DNA from: Comamonas antarctica
GTDB lineage: Bacteria > Pseudomonadota > Gammaproteobacteria > Burkholderiales > Burkholderiaceae_C
Direction: 5' to 3'
Assembly (NCBI RefSeq): GCF_013363755.1
Contig: NZ_CP054840.1
Location: 1,006,001 to 1,070,000, forward strand
Length of the DNA: 64,000 nt
Under the pieces are notes generated by a model. It was not told the DNA's origin, searched no databases, and was given only the letters and a program-made list of their open reading frames with translations. Shown here in pieces: positions 1-7,502 of this stretch (position 1 is its first letter; every line of letters begins with the position of its first letter). A program made the position numbers and the translations under genes.

Positions 1-713
1 TTGGCAAAGAACATGGTTCCCAGCGGGGGTGTAGCGAGGTCTTGGGTATTGATGACGAGCAGGGGCCAGAAGTAGTCGTTCCAGTGCCAGACCACCGAGA
101 AGATCGAAAAAGCGATCACGGTAGGCATGCAGGCCGGCAGCAGCACGCGCCACACCAACTCGAACTCACCCATGCCATCTAGCCTTGCGGCGTGGATGAG
201 GTCATCGGGAATGCTTTTGATGGACTGCCGGAACATGAACATGCCAAAGGCAGACGCGATGAAGGGCAGGATCAAGGCCGAGTAGCTGTCGAGCAAACCT
301 AAGTGATACAAAAAGATGTACAGCGGAATGGCAGTGGCCTGAAATGGCACCATCAGTGACAGCATGGTTAAGCCCCATGCGAGGTCATGGCCGCGAAACT
401 TGATCTTGGCGAAGCAGTAGGCGGCCGGAAATGCCAGCGCAATTTGTACGACCAAAATGCCAGCGCACACCACCACACCGTTGAGCAAATATCGCAGCAG
501 CGGTACGCGTGTGAGCGCTGCGCTGTAGTTTTCCCAGGCAGCCCATTCGCGGGGGATGAGGTTAAAACCTGCATCGAAAATCTCACTCGCGGGCTTGAGT
601 GAGATCGATAGCATCCACACAAAAGGCAGCAGATAAATGAGGGCTAGACTCATCAACACGACATGGCGCGCAAAGCGGCTGGCCAAGGAGGGGGATAAGG
701 GATCGGCCATCAT
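1..713 (-). CDS. ABC importer permease, UgpE/MalG type (3' part cut by window edge)
   Basis: Inner-membrane permease of a carbohydrate- or glycerol-phosphate-type ABC importer. The reading frame is open from ATG at 713 to the window start, giving 237 residues; family members are about 270-280, so only the C-terminus is missing. An N-terminal membrane anchor and several further hydrophobic segments are visible, followed by the cytoplasmic loop with DGMGEFELVWRVLLP, the EAA-type contact to the ATPase. The start overlaps the stop of the upstream permease by one base (TGATG), so the two are translationally coupled. The periplasmic binding protein is not among the visible genes and probably lies further left. 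Substrate cannot be told from the permease. Confidence 0.87.
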   Translation of the reverse strand, partial: MMADPLSPSLASRFARHVVLMSLALIYLLPFVWMLSISLKPASEIFDAGFNLIPREWAAWENYSAALTRVPLLRYLLNGVVVCAGILVVQIALAFPAAYCFAKIKFRGHDLAWGLTMLSLMVPFQATAIPLYIFLYHLGLLDSYSALILPFIASAFGMFMFRQSIKSIPDDLIHAARLDGMGEFELVWRVLLPACMPTVIAFSIFSVVWHWNDYFWPLLVINTQDLATPPLGTMFFA

Positions 714-1582
714 CAGTAGTGCGTCCTTTTTTCCATGCCCTTGTGCTGAATAAGCGTGAGCACAAAGATGCCGGTCACAAACACGACCGTCATAGCCGAG
801 GCATAGCCCATCTTGAAAAATCCAAATCCTTCGGCGTAAATGCTGTGCAGCAGCACATCGGTGGCCTTGTTGGGACCACCCTGTGTCATCACATGCACGG
901 TGTCGAATACCTGTAGGGCGCGAATGGCACAGATCGTCACCACGAACAACATGGTGGGGCCGAGCAAAGGTAAGGTCAGGCGAAACATGCGATCCAGCGG
1001 ATGTGACATACCATCAAGCCAAGCAGCTTGGCGCAGCTCATCTGGAATACCTTTGAGACCCGCCAAAAACATCACCATGGCTAAGCCTGACATTTGCCAG
1101 ATGCCAATGGCAGCCAACGTTGGTAACGCCAGTTCGTAATCTTTGAGCCAGTTGAAGGGCCCGACCCCAATCAATGCGAGCAACTGATTGAGCAATCCCA
1201 TCGTGGGGTGCAATATGAACTGCCACACCACCGCCATGCCAATGAGGGTAGAGGCCACGGGCAAAAATAGTGCCGTGCGGTAGAAGCCGCGCCAACTTGT
1301 ATGGCTTTCAACCAGCAAGGCGCTGACCAAACCCACGGTGATGCTGCCCAGTGACACCCACAGCAGATAGTGCACCGTGTTGGTAAAGGACTTGCGAAAT
1401 CCTGCGTCGTCCCACAGTTCGCGGTAGTTGTCCAGGCCGACCCATGCAAACTGGTCGGATCCAAACTGCCAGTCGGTCAGCGACATCACTGCCACCAGGC
1501 ACATGGGCACCAGCAGCAGCAAAACCGTCAAGATCAAACTGGGTAGCAGCATGAGCGAGGTTTGCAGACGTGAGATGTGCAT
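713..1582 (-). CDS. ABC importer permease, UgpA/MalF type
   Basis: Second inner-membrane permease of the importer, 289 residues, about the usual length for UgpA-like proteins (290-300). It starts with MHISRLQTSLMLLPSLIL, a first transmembrane helix, and has about six hydrophobic segments. The EAA-type loop is seen as QAAWLDGMSHPLDRMFRLTLP-like sequence near residue 200. It begins two bases after the ATPase gene ends and overlaps the next permease, so it sits in a tight operon HAD-ATPase-permease-permease. GC is clearly below that of the genes beyond 9.3 kb, consistent with acquired DNA. Sugar, polyol and glycerol-3-phosphate are all possible substrates. Confidence 0.88.
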   Translation of the reverse strand: MHISRLQTSLMLLPSLILTVLLLLVPMCLVAVMSLTDWQFGSDQFAWVGLDNYRELWDDAGFRKSFTNTVHYLLWVSLGSITVGLVSALLVESHTSWRGFYRTALFLPVASTLIGMAVVWQFILHPTMGLLNQLLALIGVGPFNWLKDYELALPTLAAIGIWQMSGLAMVMFLAGLKGIPDELRQAAWLDGMSHPLDRMFRLTLPLLGPTMLFVVTICAIRALQVFDTVHVMTQGGPNKATDVLLHSIYAEGFGFFKMGYASAMTVVFVTGIFVLTLIQHKGMEKRTHY

Positions 1583-1584
1583 GC

Positions 1585-2670
1585 TTATGCCTCCAGACGG
1601 CGACCATGCGCATCAAAAAATATCAGCTCTGAAGGCTGTATGTATAGGGTGACGGTTTGTGTCTCATGTACTGGCTGGGTGGCCTCGGTTTGTATGGTCA
1701 TGGCTTCGTGATGCTCGCCTTGTGCCACCACTACTTTTTCGCTGCCCGCGTACTCTACCGACTGCACCTGTGCCAAAACGCTCCAGCAACCTGTTTGTGT
1801 TGTCCACATGAATTGGTGCGGGCGAATGCCTACGACAACGGCCGAAGTTGGCGGCAACACACCATCATTCAGCTTCACCGCAGAAAGCGGCAACAGATTG
1901 ATGCGAGGTGAGCCCACGAAGCTCGCCACTTCTTGGCTGGCAGGGCGCTTGAACAAAGCCTCAGGGGTGTCGAGCTGTAAGATCTTTCCGTTCTTCATCA
2001 CAGCCACACGGTCAGACATGGACATGGCTTCGTGTTGGTCGTGCGTCACGTACACAAAGGTTACGCCGAGTTTGCGGTGCAACGCGCGAATCTCGGCGCG
2101 CAAGGCCTGACGCAAGTTGGCGTCGAGGTTGGACAAAGGCTCGTCGAATAAAAACAGCGAAGGCTTGCGTACCATGGCGCGAGCGAGTGCTACGCGTTGT
2201 CGCTGTCCGCCCGACAACTGCGAAGGCTTGCGTTGCCACAGGTGCTCAATGCCCAAGACCTGCGCCACCTGTTTACCCTCTTGCTCAATCTCGTTGCGAA
2301 GAGCACGTACCGAAGGGTTGAGGTACTTTATGCCCGGCAGGCGCTGCCAAAACGAGAGCTTGCGCATCAGCAAAGGCGTACTAATGTTCTCGCCTGCAGT
2401 CATGTGTGGATACAGCGCGTAGGTTTGAAACACCATGGCGCAATCGCGCTGTGCAGGTTTTTGGCTCAGCATGCTTTGGCCTTGGCTTTGAATGTCACCG
2501 CTGTCTGGTGCTTCGAGGCCAGCGAGCAAGCGGAGCAAGGTTGATTTACCGCAGCCAGACGCACCCAGCAAGGTCAAAAATTCTCCGTCGTGAATCTGTA
2601 AGTCCAACTGATCGAGGATGGTCGTGTCGCCATAGCGTTTAGAAATGCTACGAAGGTGGATGTCAGCCAT
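1585..2670 (-). CDS. ABC importer ATPase, UgpC/MalK type
   Basis: Cytoplasmic ATPase that drives the adjacent permeases, 361 residues. Walker A GASGCGKST is at residues 36-44, the signature LSGGQRQR begins near 152, Walker B is LFLFDEP near 172, and the switch histidine is in VTHDQHEAM. The C-terminal third is the OB-like regulatory domain of MalK/UgpC proteins. Between the Q-loop and the signature there is extra sequence (about residues 103-130, including SFWQRLPGIKY) that ordinary UgpC proteins lack. It starts four bases after the HAD gene stops. Role and family are clear; the substrate is not. Confidence 0.9.
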   Translation of the reverse strand: MADIHLRSISKRYGDTTILDQLDLQIHDGEFLTLLGASGCGKSTLLRLLAGLEAPDSGDIQSQGQSMLSQKPAQRDCAMVFQTYALYPHMTAGENISTPLLMRKLSFWQRLPGIKYLNPSVRALRNEIEQEGKQVAQVLGIEHLWQRKPSQLSGGQRQRVALARAMVRKPSLFLFDEPLSNLDANLRQALRAEIRALHRKLGVTFVYVTHDQHEAMSMSDRVAVMKNGKILQLDTPEALFKRPASQEVASFVGSPRINLLPLSAVKLNDGVLPPTSAVVVGIRPHQFMWTTQTGCWSVLAQVQSVEYAGSEKVVVAQGEHHEAMTIQTEATQPVHETQTVTLYIQPSELIFFDAHGRRLEA

Positions 2671-2674
2671 GGCT

Positions 2675-3331
2675 TCAAGCCTCCAACATGTCGTTCAACT
2701 GCTCATAAGCATCAAACCTCAGTACGCTGGGCTCAAGCTCATGCATATTGCGGTGATAGCCGCGTACATGGGCTGCAAAAGCAACTTTCGCGGCGTGTGC
2801 GCAGCTGGCGTCGATTCCCGAGTCACCTACGAACAAGGTCTCGGATGGTGTGGCACCCAGCAGTTGCAGACAGGTATGCAAAGGCTCGGGGCTGGGCTTG
2901 GGAAAAGGTGTGTCATCGATGCAGACCACGGCTTCAAAAAAATCGCTAAGTTGGTGGTGGCGCAGCAGTTGCAGGCTACTTGCACGGTCGCGGTTGGTGC
3001 AGATGCCCAGCTTCAGGCCTTGAGCTTGCAGTCGGGCCAGCAATTCGGGTACGCCCAGGTACACGGTGGCGTTCAGCACAAAGCGGCTCAGGTAGCTGCG
3101 CATGAGTTGGGTTTGCGCTGCTTCTTGTTCGGAGCCTCGAAGATCCGCTTGTTGAGCAGCCAGTGCCAACATGGGAGCGATGCCTGCGCTCAACTCGAGC
3201 TTGAGAGAGGGCATATCCAGCGTGCGGCTGTTTAAGCCCTCGTGCAGCGTGGCCTGCAAGCTGGGCCAACTGTCGAGCAAGGTGCCATCCAGATCAAAGA
3301 TGACAGTTTTGAATGGTTTTGCAAATTTCAT
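2675..3331 (-). CDS. HAD-superfamily phosphatase, phosphoglycolate phosphatase-like
   Basis: A 218-residue HAD hydrolase. Motif I is FDLDGTLLDS (catalytic Asp13, Asp15), the motif II threonine lies in CTNRDR, the motif III lysine in PFPKPSPEP, and motif IV is GDSGID. The alpha-helical cap between motifs I and II is of the Gph type. It is the first gene of the minus-strand operon with the ABC importer. This suggests that it dephosphorylates the imported compound or its breakdown product, for example a sugar phosphate, glycerol phosphate or phosphoglycolate; that is inference from context. The start codon lies inside a palindrome (see the regulatory entry just upstream). Confidence 0.85.
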   Translation of the reverse strand: MKFAKPFKTVIFDLDGTLLDSWPSLQATLHEGLNSRTLDMPSLKLELSAGIAPMLALAAQQADLRGSEQEAAQTQLMRSYLSRFVLNATVYLGVPELLARLQAQGLKLGICTNRDRASSLQLLRHHQLSDFFEAVVCIDDTPFPKPSPEPLHTCLQLLGATPSETLFVGDSGIDASCAHAAKVAFAAHVRGYHRNMHELEPSVLRFDAYEQLNDMLEA

Positions 3332-3386
3332 GATCGAAATTTATCAATGGATCATGAAATATTCATGACATCGATCATTTTCGATC
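3323..3386 (-). promoter_or_regulatory. Nested palindromes at the start of the HAD-ABC operon (candidate repressor sites)
   Basis: Three dyads are packed into 64 bases. AAATTTC-ATGATC-GAAATTT (3323-3342) spans the HAD start codon. TCATGAA-ATA-TTCATGA lies at 3352-3368. The outer pair GATCGAAA (3332-3339) and TTTCGATC (3379-3386) encloses the second. TTTCG/CGAAA elements recall DeoR/GlpR-family operators, which would suit a sugar or glycerol-phosphate importer, but no regulator gene is visible here. The arrangement is seen directly; the function is inferred. Confidence 0.45.
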
Positions 3387-3604
3387 TCAATAGATCAATT
3401 TTTTACCGATGAAATGCGATGCGATTTTTTTCGTGGGCGGCGTTGTTGCATTACAGAGACTTCCCATAAAAGCAAGCGCTGATGGTTTTCTTTTTTGATA
3501 GACCTGACTGCCGTGTGATCACGATGCGTAAAACGAGGAACAGACTGCACATCTACAGACGGGGTTTTGCACTTTGGTGTGCGCCCCAAGAAACAAACCG
3601 CGCA
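3387..3604. other. Non-coding stretch between the ABC operon and the IS element
   Basis: No credible gene in either strand. The sequence is AT-rich near 3390-3440 and should contain the promoter of the minus-strand HAD-ABC operon. GGCGTTGTTGCA at 3439-3450 resembles the end of some insertion sequences, but no partner end was found. Confidence 0.4.
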
Positions 3605-3611
3605 GCAGGGC

Positions 3612-3729
3612 TCCATTCAAATCTCGTGATGTCCTTGGACTCACAATGCAACAAGCGAGCTTGTCTGCTGCTGGTCTGACCTGTCTATTGCATCTTTGAT
3701 TTCACGTCTGGCAAGTTAAGGATTGGGGC
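3612..3729 (-). ncRNA. Candidate IS110/IS1111 seekRNA (bridge RNA) region
   Basis: This is the 118-base non-coding tail between the transposase stop codon and the left candidate sub-terminal repeat. Published work on IS1111-group elements places the target-guiding RNA there. No RNA fold was computed. The sequence contains TTGTCTGCTGCTGGTCTGAC and other short complementary runs, but loops matching target and donor were not identified. Placement rests on knowledge of the family. Confidence 0.3.
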
Positions 3730-4791
3730 TTAAGCGATGAGCTCGCTTGGCCTGGTACTGATATGGTTGGTTTCGTAGCTGCGCTGACGTGTCATCAACG
3801 CCCAGAGGATGCGAGCATTTTTATTGGCAAGAGCCACGACAGCTTTTTGCCATCCACTGCGCTGCCTCAATGCTATGGCCCATTGTGAGATGGGATCAAG
3901 GTTGTATTTACCTGTGAGAACGACGGCTTTAGCACCCTGTATCAACAGAGAGCGCAAGTAGCTGTCACCACGCTTGGTGATAGAGCCAAGACTGGATTTA
4001 CCCCCGCTGGAGTTTTGTCTGGGCGTTAATCCCAGCCAAGCGGCGAACTGGGATCCATTCTTAAATTGTTTGAAGTCGCCAACGGTGGCCACAACAGCCG
4101 ATGCACTTAGCGGCCCAAGCCCTTTGATGCCAGCAGCACGCTGAACTTGCTCATCATCTTTGTAATGAGCATTGATGCGCTGCTCACACCAATGAATATG
4201 GCTATCGAGTTCCTGCCAGTGCATCAATGCTTGGTGGAGCACAAGGCGAGCTGTGCCAGCAATCTCGTTGCTGGCATCCTCCAAGATGTCATGTAAATGC
4301 GCACGCAACACTCTGGGGCTTTGCGGCAAGACAATCCCGAACTCAGCGAGCAGGCCACGGATACGATTGATACATGCTGTGCGCTCTTCTTTGAAGCCTT
4401 CACGCAGCCGGTGCACACACAGCATGCCCTGTTGGTCGATGGATTTAACGGATACAAAGCGCATCTGCGGGCGGCTAGCGGCTTCACAGATGGCCGCAGC
4501 ATCATTGGCGTCGTTTTTACCGCCTTTGCCTTGCATGCGATATGGAGTTACCAAGGCGGCAGCGATCATTCGTGCGTCTAGACCCATGCCTTGCAATTGT
4601 CTGCACCAGTGGTGAGCTCCACCGCAAGCCTCCATGGCAACCAAGCACCCAGCGGGCAATTGAGCGCACCATGCCAAGAACTTGCTGCGTTGAATTGGGC
4701 GGTTGGTCACGACGCTGCCTCGAGCATCTACCGCATGCACTTGCAGCACATTCTTGGCGATATCCACACCGACACGGACGATGGTTTGCAT
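3730..4791 (-). CDS. IS110-family transposase (IS1111 group)
   Basis: DEDD-type recombinase, 353 residues from ATG at 4791, chosen because MQTIVRVGVDIAKN is the usual N-terminus. Catalytic acidic residues are seen in VGVDIAKN, MEACGGAHHW and GKNDANDAAA. The C-terminal Tnp_20 domain has IKGLGPLSASAV and SSLGSITKRGDSYLRSLLI, the latter typical of the IS1111 group and containing the conserved serine region. The length is full and the frame intact, so the element may still be active. It excises and inserts the IS through a circular intermediate. GC matches the low-GC island. Confidence 0.92.
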   Translation of the reverse strand: MQTIVRVGVDIAKNVLQVHAVDARGSVVTNRPIQRSKFLAWCAQLPAGCLVAMEACGGAHHWCRQLQGMGLDARMIAAALVTPYRMQGKGGKNDANDAAAICEAASRPQMRFVSVKSIDQQGMLCVHRLREGFKEERTACINRIRGLLAEFGIVLPQSPRVLRAHLHDILEDASNEIAGTARLVLHQALMHWQELDSHIHWCEQRINAHYKDDEQVQRAAGIKGLGPLSASAVVATVGDFKQFKNGSQFAAWLGLTPRQNSSGGKSSLGSITKRGDSYLRSLLIQGAKAVVLTGKYNLDPISQWAIALRQRSGWQKAVVALANKNARILWALMTRQRSYETNHISTRPSELIA

Positions 4792-4852
4792 GGCACAGCT
4801 CCTAGTGAATGACGAATGAACTTCACTTACTTTGTACCTGACACTGCCCTGC

Positions 4853-5095
4853 AAACAGAGTCAAGAAAGTGGGAAGTCTTTCGTATTCAAATCCAGTTTG
4901 AGGCGAGTTACCCCCAACCCCGGCCGTGGCTATGCCACGGCTGCCGTATGAGGACGAATCCAAGCCGCAGTAATGCGCAAAACCCTCTTGAGAAAATCCC
5001 TGTGCTTTGCGATACACGCGTACGGCATTCCCGAAAGCCTTGAGCAAGGGGGAGCGGTCTGCATCGGTCATTGGTTTGCTTGCCATGGGGCGCAA
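4853..5095 (-). pseudogene. Truncated XRE-family helix-turn-helix regulator
   Basis: From ATG at 5095 (or 5083, MASKPMTD) the protein begins with a recognisable XRE helix-turn-helix: FGNAVRVYRKAQGFSQEGFA followed by HYCGLDSSSYGS. In intact family members this continues with an IERG-type turn and at least 20 more helical residues. Here the similarity ends near residue 50 and the remaining codons look random and run into the IS element. The most likely explanation is a regulator gene broken by insertion or deletion. A dyad CCGTGGC-TAT-GCCACGG (4924-4940) lies at the break. Transcription factor function is probably lost. Confidence 0.55.
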
Positions 5096-5122
5096 TGGTT
5101 ACGATTCGTAGCAGTCTTGACC

Positions 5123-5227
5123 ACAGTGCATCTGCACACGTGACAAAGCATCACGGTGTGCAAATACACGGTGTTAAACACTACGGTCTATGCGATCACG
5201 GTCTTTAAGATGACGGACTATGCGTAC
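5123..5227. repeat. Iteron-like array, seven 15-bp units
   Basis: Units starting at 5153, 5168, 5183, 5198 and 5213 read ACGGTGT, ACGGTGT, ACGGTCT, ACGGTCT and ACGGACT, each followed by eight variable bases, exactly 15 bases apart. Two degenerate units precede them (ACGTGAC at 5138, ACAGTGC at 5123). The last two overlap the final codons of the next gene. Fixed spacing with a conserved heptamer is what iterons or an operator array look like; a helical repeat of 15 bp does not put the units on one face of the helix. Function is unknown. Confidence 0.6.
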
Positions 5228-6239
5228 CATGGCGCAGCCGGTTTAGGGTGCCATCATCGGCGGCCTCAATGCCAGAGCCAGTGAGCGTTGGAGTGCCATC
5301 GGGATAAAACTCCTCCACAATCTCAGCGACTTCATCCGGCGCGTCTTCGAAGCAGCCATTGGCAAAGCCGTGGCGTGCAGCACTGTCCAAAGCCATCTGG
5401 TCAAAGCCTGCAGCCAAGCGCTCTGCAGCCAAGTCCTTGGCTTGCCCAATGGCAGCATTGAGCGATAGCCCTGAGCGCACGACCAAGTCTGCGTAATAAA
5501 TGGCTGCGCGGTGTGACTGCGTAGTCGATTTGCCCCGCAGCTTGAGCTCCAGCGGCATACAGGCCAGGTGCCCACCAGAGACAGCAGCGAAGTACTGCAG
5601 TCGTGCAGCCAAGGTACGAATGCTGTTAAAGCCCGTGGTGCGAAACACAAAGCTGCCCAATTCATCGCTGTCACCGATGCTGACGTTCAGCCGCCCATAA
5701 GGCTTGCAGTTACCCAGCCCAAAACGACAGCTATCAGGACCGGGACATTCCATCGTCTCCAGCCCTTGATCCGTGACGCGCTTGCAGCTCTCCCCGTCAC
5801 CCACGCAGACAGGACGCGCTGTGCTGCGGTCAAACATGCAGTAGTTGGCCCGCAGGTTCAGATCTGGGTCATTGAACAGAACGCGTACAGGAATGCTGCG
5901 CAGCTTGCGCCGTGGCGTACTGGCATCTGAAGACGCTTCACCTGGAACTCCCATCTTGTCTTTGAGCGTGCGCTTGGCACTGCGTGCGGGAATACTTTCA
6001 CTTTGACTGTCGGAAGGCTCAGCGCCTTCCTTTATGCCGCCAACGGTGAAGGCATCTGGTTGGCTTTGGCGCAAAGCCTCATCCAACGGGTGTAGCACCC
6101 ATTGTCCGCGCTGCTGGACTTGGGTGGTGATGGTGAATTCATCGTCTTTCTCTGGCAGGCGCTTGCCATTCTTTTCCACGACTTTGCCAATAGAAATTCG
6201 GCCAATGACGGGCGGGGTAATCATCAAACCTTTGATCAT
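5205..6239 (-). CDS. Conserved Cys-rich protein of phage/ICE modules (annotated elsewhere as hydrolase or metal-binding protein)
   Basis: A 344-residue protein starting at ATG 6239 (MIKGLMITPPVIGRIS), preceded by GGAG seven bases upstream; the longer frame to 6281 lacks a ribosome site. A cysteine cluster lies around residues 135-180: CMFDRSTARPVC, GESCKRV, ECPGPDSC and NCKPYGR, giving six to seven cysteines that could hold zinc or an iron-sulphur cluster. No catalytic motif is recognised. Proteins of this kind accompany YqaJ and DUF932 genes in phage-like and conjugative elements, as here, so a role in element DNA processing is likely but unproven. Confidence 0.7.
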   Translation of the reverse strand: MIKGLMITPPVIGRISIGKVVEKNGKRLPEKDDEFTITTQVQQRGQWVLHPLDEALRQSQPDAFTVGGIKEGAEPSDSQSESIPARSAKRTLKDKMGVPGEASSDASTPRRKLRSIPVRVLFNDPDLNLRANYCMFDRSTARPVCVGDGESCKRVTDQGLETMECPGPDSCRFGLGNCKPYGRLNVSIGDSDELGSFVFRTTGFNSIRTLAARLQYFAAVSGGHLACMPLELKLRGKSTTQSHRAAIYYADLVVRSGLSLNAAIGQAKDLAAERLAAGFDQMALDSAARHGFANGCFEDAPDEVAEIVEEFYPDGTPTLTGSGIEAADDGTLNRLRHGTHSPSS

Positions 6240-6321
6240 GTTTTGCTCCAAAAAAAGAAAGCTCCCGGTGGCATGGGCCACAGGGAGCGAGAGGGGGATG
6301 GATGTGGGAAGGATGGTCAGC

Positions 6322-7368
6322 TCAAGCTGGATACACGCAAAACCGCCGAGATCCAGGCCGTGTGGTGAGGTAGGCTTTGGACAGCTCGGGATGGTCTTTG
6401 ACGAACTGCGCTGTGTCGAAGGCTTGCCCGTCTTTGCTGCGCCTCCAGGTCACGCTACCACCACAGGCAAACGTGGCTTTGTCTGCTTCGCCCATGTGGA
6501 TCTGAATGGCCTGGCGCAGGCGTGCTTCCTGCTTTTGAGCGGCATCAAGCTGCTCCCGTGCAATCAGCAAGGCGTCGAACGTGGCATTGAGCTCTGGGTT
6601 GTCACTCATGTCCACTTCTTCACCGCCACTGTTGGGATAGAGGCAGCGCAGCGCTTTCTCAGCACTGTCAGAGCCATCTCCGGGAGGCGGCGTATTGCTT
6701 TCTACCAGTTGCCAGAATGCGCGCTCCATCTCGATCAAACGGGCAATCAATGCCTCATCCCGCTCAATGCGGAAGATGCGCAGCTCTTGTCCCCCAATGA
6801 GCACGGCCACATCTGCAGCCTTGTAGCCCGTGACAGCCAACTGGTGCATGACCTGCAATTGCACATACTCAGGCACGCCATCCTTCCAAAGGCGTGCACC
6901 GTGAATGCCTGCAGTCTTGCATTCCAGAATTTGCACCTCGGATGAACCCACCACCTCACGGTCCACATTGGCCAGCATCCAGGGATGCTTGGGATGCTGC
7001 AGCACGGCATTCACACGGCGTACCTTGTTGCCTGTGCGCTTGGTGTAGTGCGCAGCCACTATGGGTTCTAACAGCGTGCCCCAGAACATGGGGCTGGTGT
7101 CATCGTTGGGGTCTACCGCTGGCAGCAAGTCAGCCTTGCCCGTCTTTTGCATCCACAGCTCCAGTTGGGACTGATAAGGGTTAAGGCCCACTGCTGTAGC
7201 GGCATCGGAGCTACCAATGCCTGTACGACGAACCTCCAGCCAATCGTCTCTGGCTAGATCCTTGGTCGAGACCAGGCGCAACGCAGCCCCTTTGCGGGTG
7301 GCAGGTGCACGTACGGTAGACAGGCTCTGCAGATCCAGATTGGCATTGCTGAGCAAGTGAACAGACAT
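6322..7368 (-). CDS. YqaJ-family viral recombinase (lambda-exonuclease-like nuclease)
   Basis: A 348-residue PD-(D/E)XK nuclease. The YqaJ domain covers about residues 30-200: WLEVRRTGIGSSDAATAVGL at its start, GTLLEPIVAAHY (conserved Glu), VDREVVG and ILECKT (the D...E-x-K active site), and QLQVMHQLAV (the motif after the active site). The C-terminal 130 residues are charged and helical. Such enzymes resect double-stranded DNA for single-strand annealing recombination in phages and mobile elements. The start is preceded by AAGGAG at good spacing. It lies between the Cys-rich gene and the DUF932 gene, all on the minus strand. Confidence 0.88.
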   Translation of the reverse strand: MSVHLLSNANLDLQSLSTVRAPATRKGAALRLVSTKDLARDDWLEVRRTGIGSSDAATAVGLNPYQSQLELWMQKTGKADLLPAVDPNDDTSPMFWGTLLEPIVAAHYTKRTGNKVRRVNAVLQHPKHPWMLANVDREVVGSSEVQILECKTAGIHGARLWKDGVPEYVQLQVMHQLAVTGYKAADVAVLIGGQELRIFRIERDEALIARLIEMERAFWQLVESNTPPPGDGSDSAEKALRCLYPNSGGEEVDMSDNPELNATFDALLIAREQLDAAQKQEARLRQAIQIHMGEADKATFACGGSVTWRRSKDGQAFDTAQFVKDHPELSKAYLTTRPGSRRFCVYPA

Positions 7369-7381
7369 ACAAATCTCCTTG

Positions 7382-7427
7382 GCCCGCAGAAATTGCGGGC
7401 ATAAAAAACCGCCTTAGAAGGCGGTTC
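7382..7427 (-). terminator. Rho-independent terminator after the DUF932 gene, plus a second hairpin
   Basis: On the minus strand the stem ACCGCCTT/AAGGCGGT (7408-7425) is followed by a T-run, a standard intrinsic terminator for the DUF932 gene. Just beyond it GCCCGCA-GAAAT-TGCGGGC (7382-7400) forms another hairpin in the leader of the YqaJ gene. The two genes are therefore likely separate transcripts. Confidence 0.75.
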
Positions 7428-7502
7428 GTGGTGGTGGAAAGTAGATGGGAAAGCCCAGAGGAGAAGGCCAGTAGGGCCATGTAAGCCAGCGTCTGAGCAT
7501 GA

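Larger units (their letters stand above)
3605..4852 (-). mobile_element. IS110-family element, IS1111 group (about 1.25 kb)
   Basis: The element is defined by its transposase gene and by a candidate pair of sub-terminal inverted repeats: GCAGGGC at 3605-3611 and its complement GCCCTGC at 4846-4852. The span of 1248 bases fits the family. True ends should lie a few bases outside these repeats; exact boundaries are not visible because IS110 elements generally leave no target duplication. The IS1111 group carries its guide RNA (seekRNA) in the non-coding stretch after the transposase stop, here 3612-3729. The element lies beside a broken XRE regulator gene. Confidence 0.65.

Noticed and set aside
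3439..3450. GGCGTTGTTGCA, resembling ends of IS5/IS6-type elements
   Set aside because: No opposite end, no transposase and no target duplication were found.
3395..3616. 73-codon minus-strand frame between the ABC operon and the IS
   Set aside because: No ribosome site, no recognisable family, and it crosses the candidate IS end.
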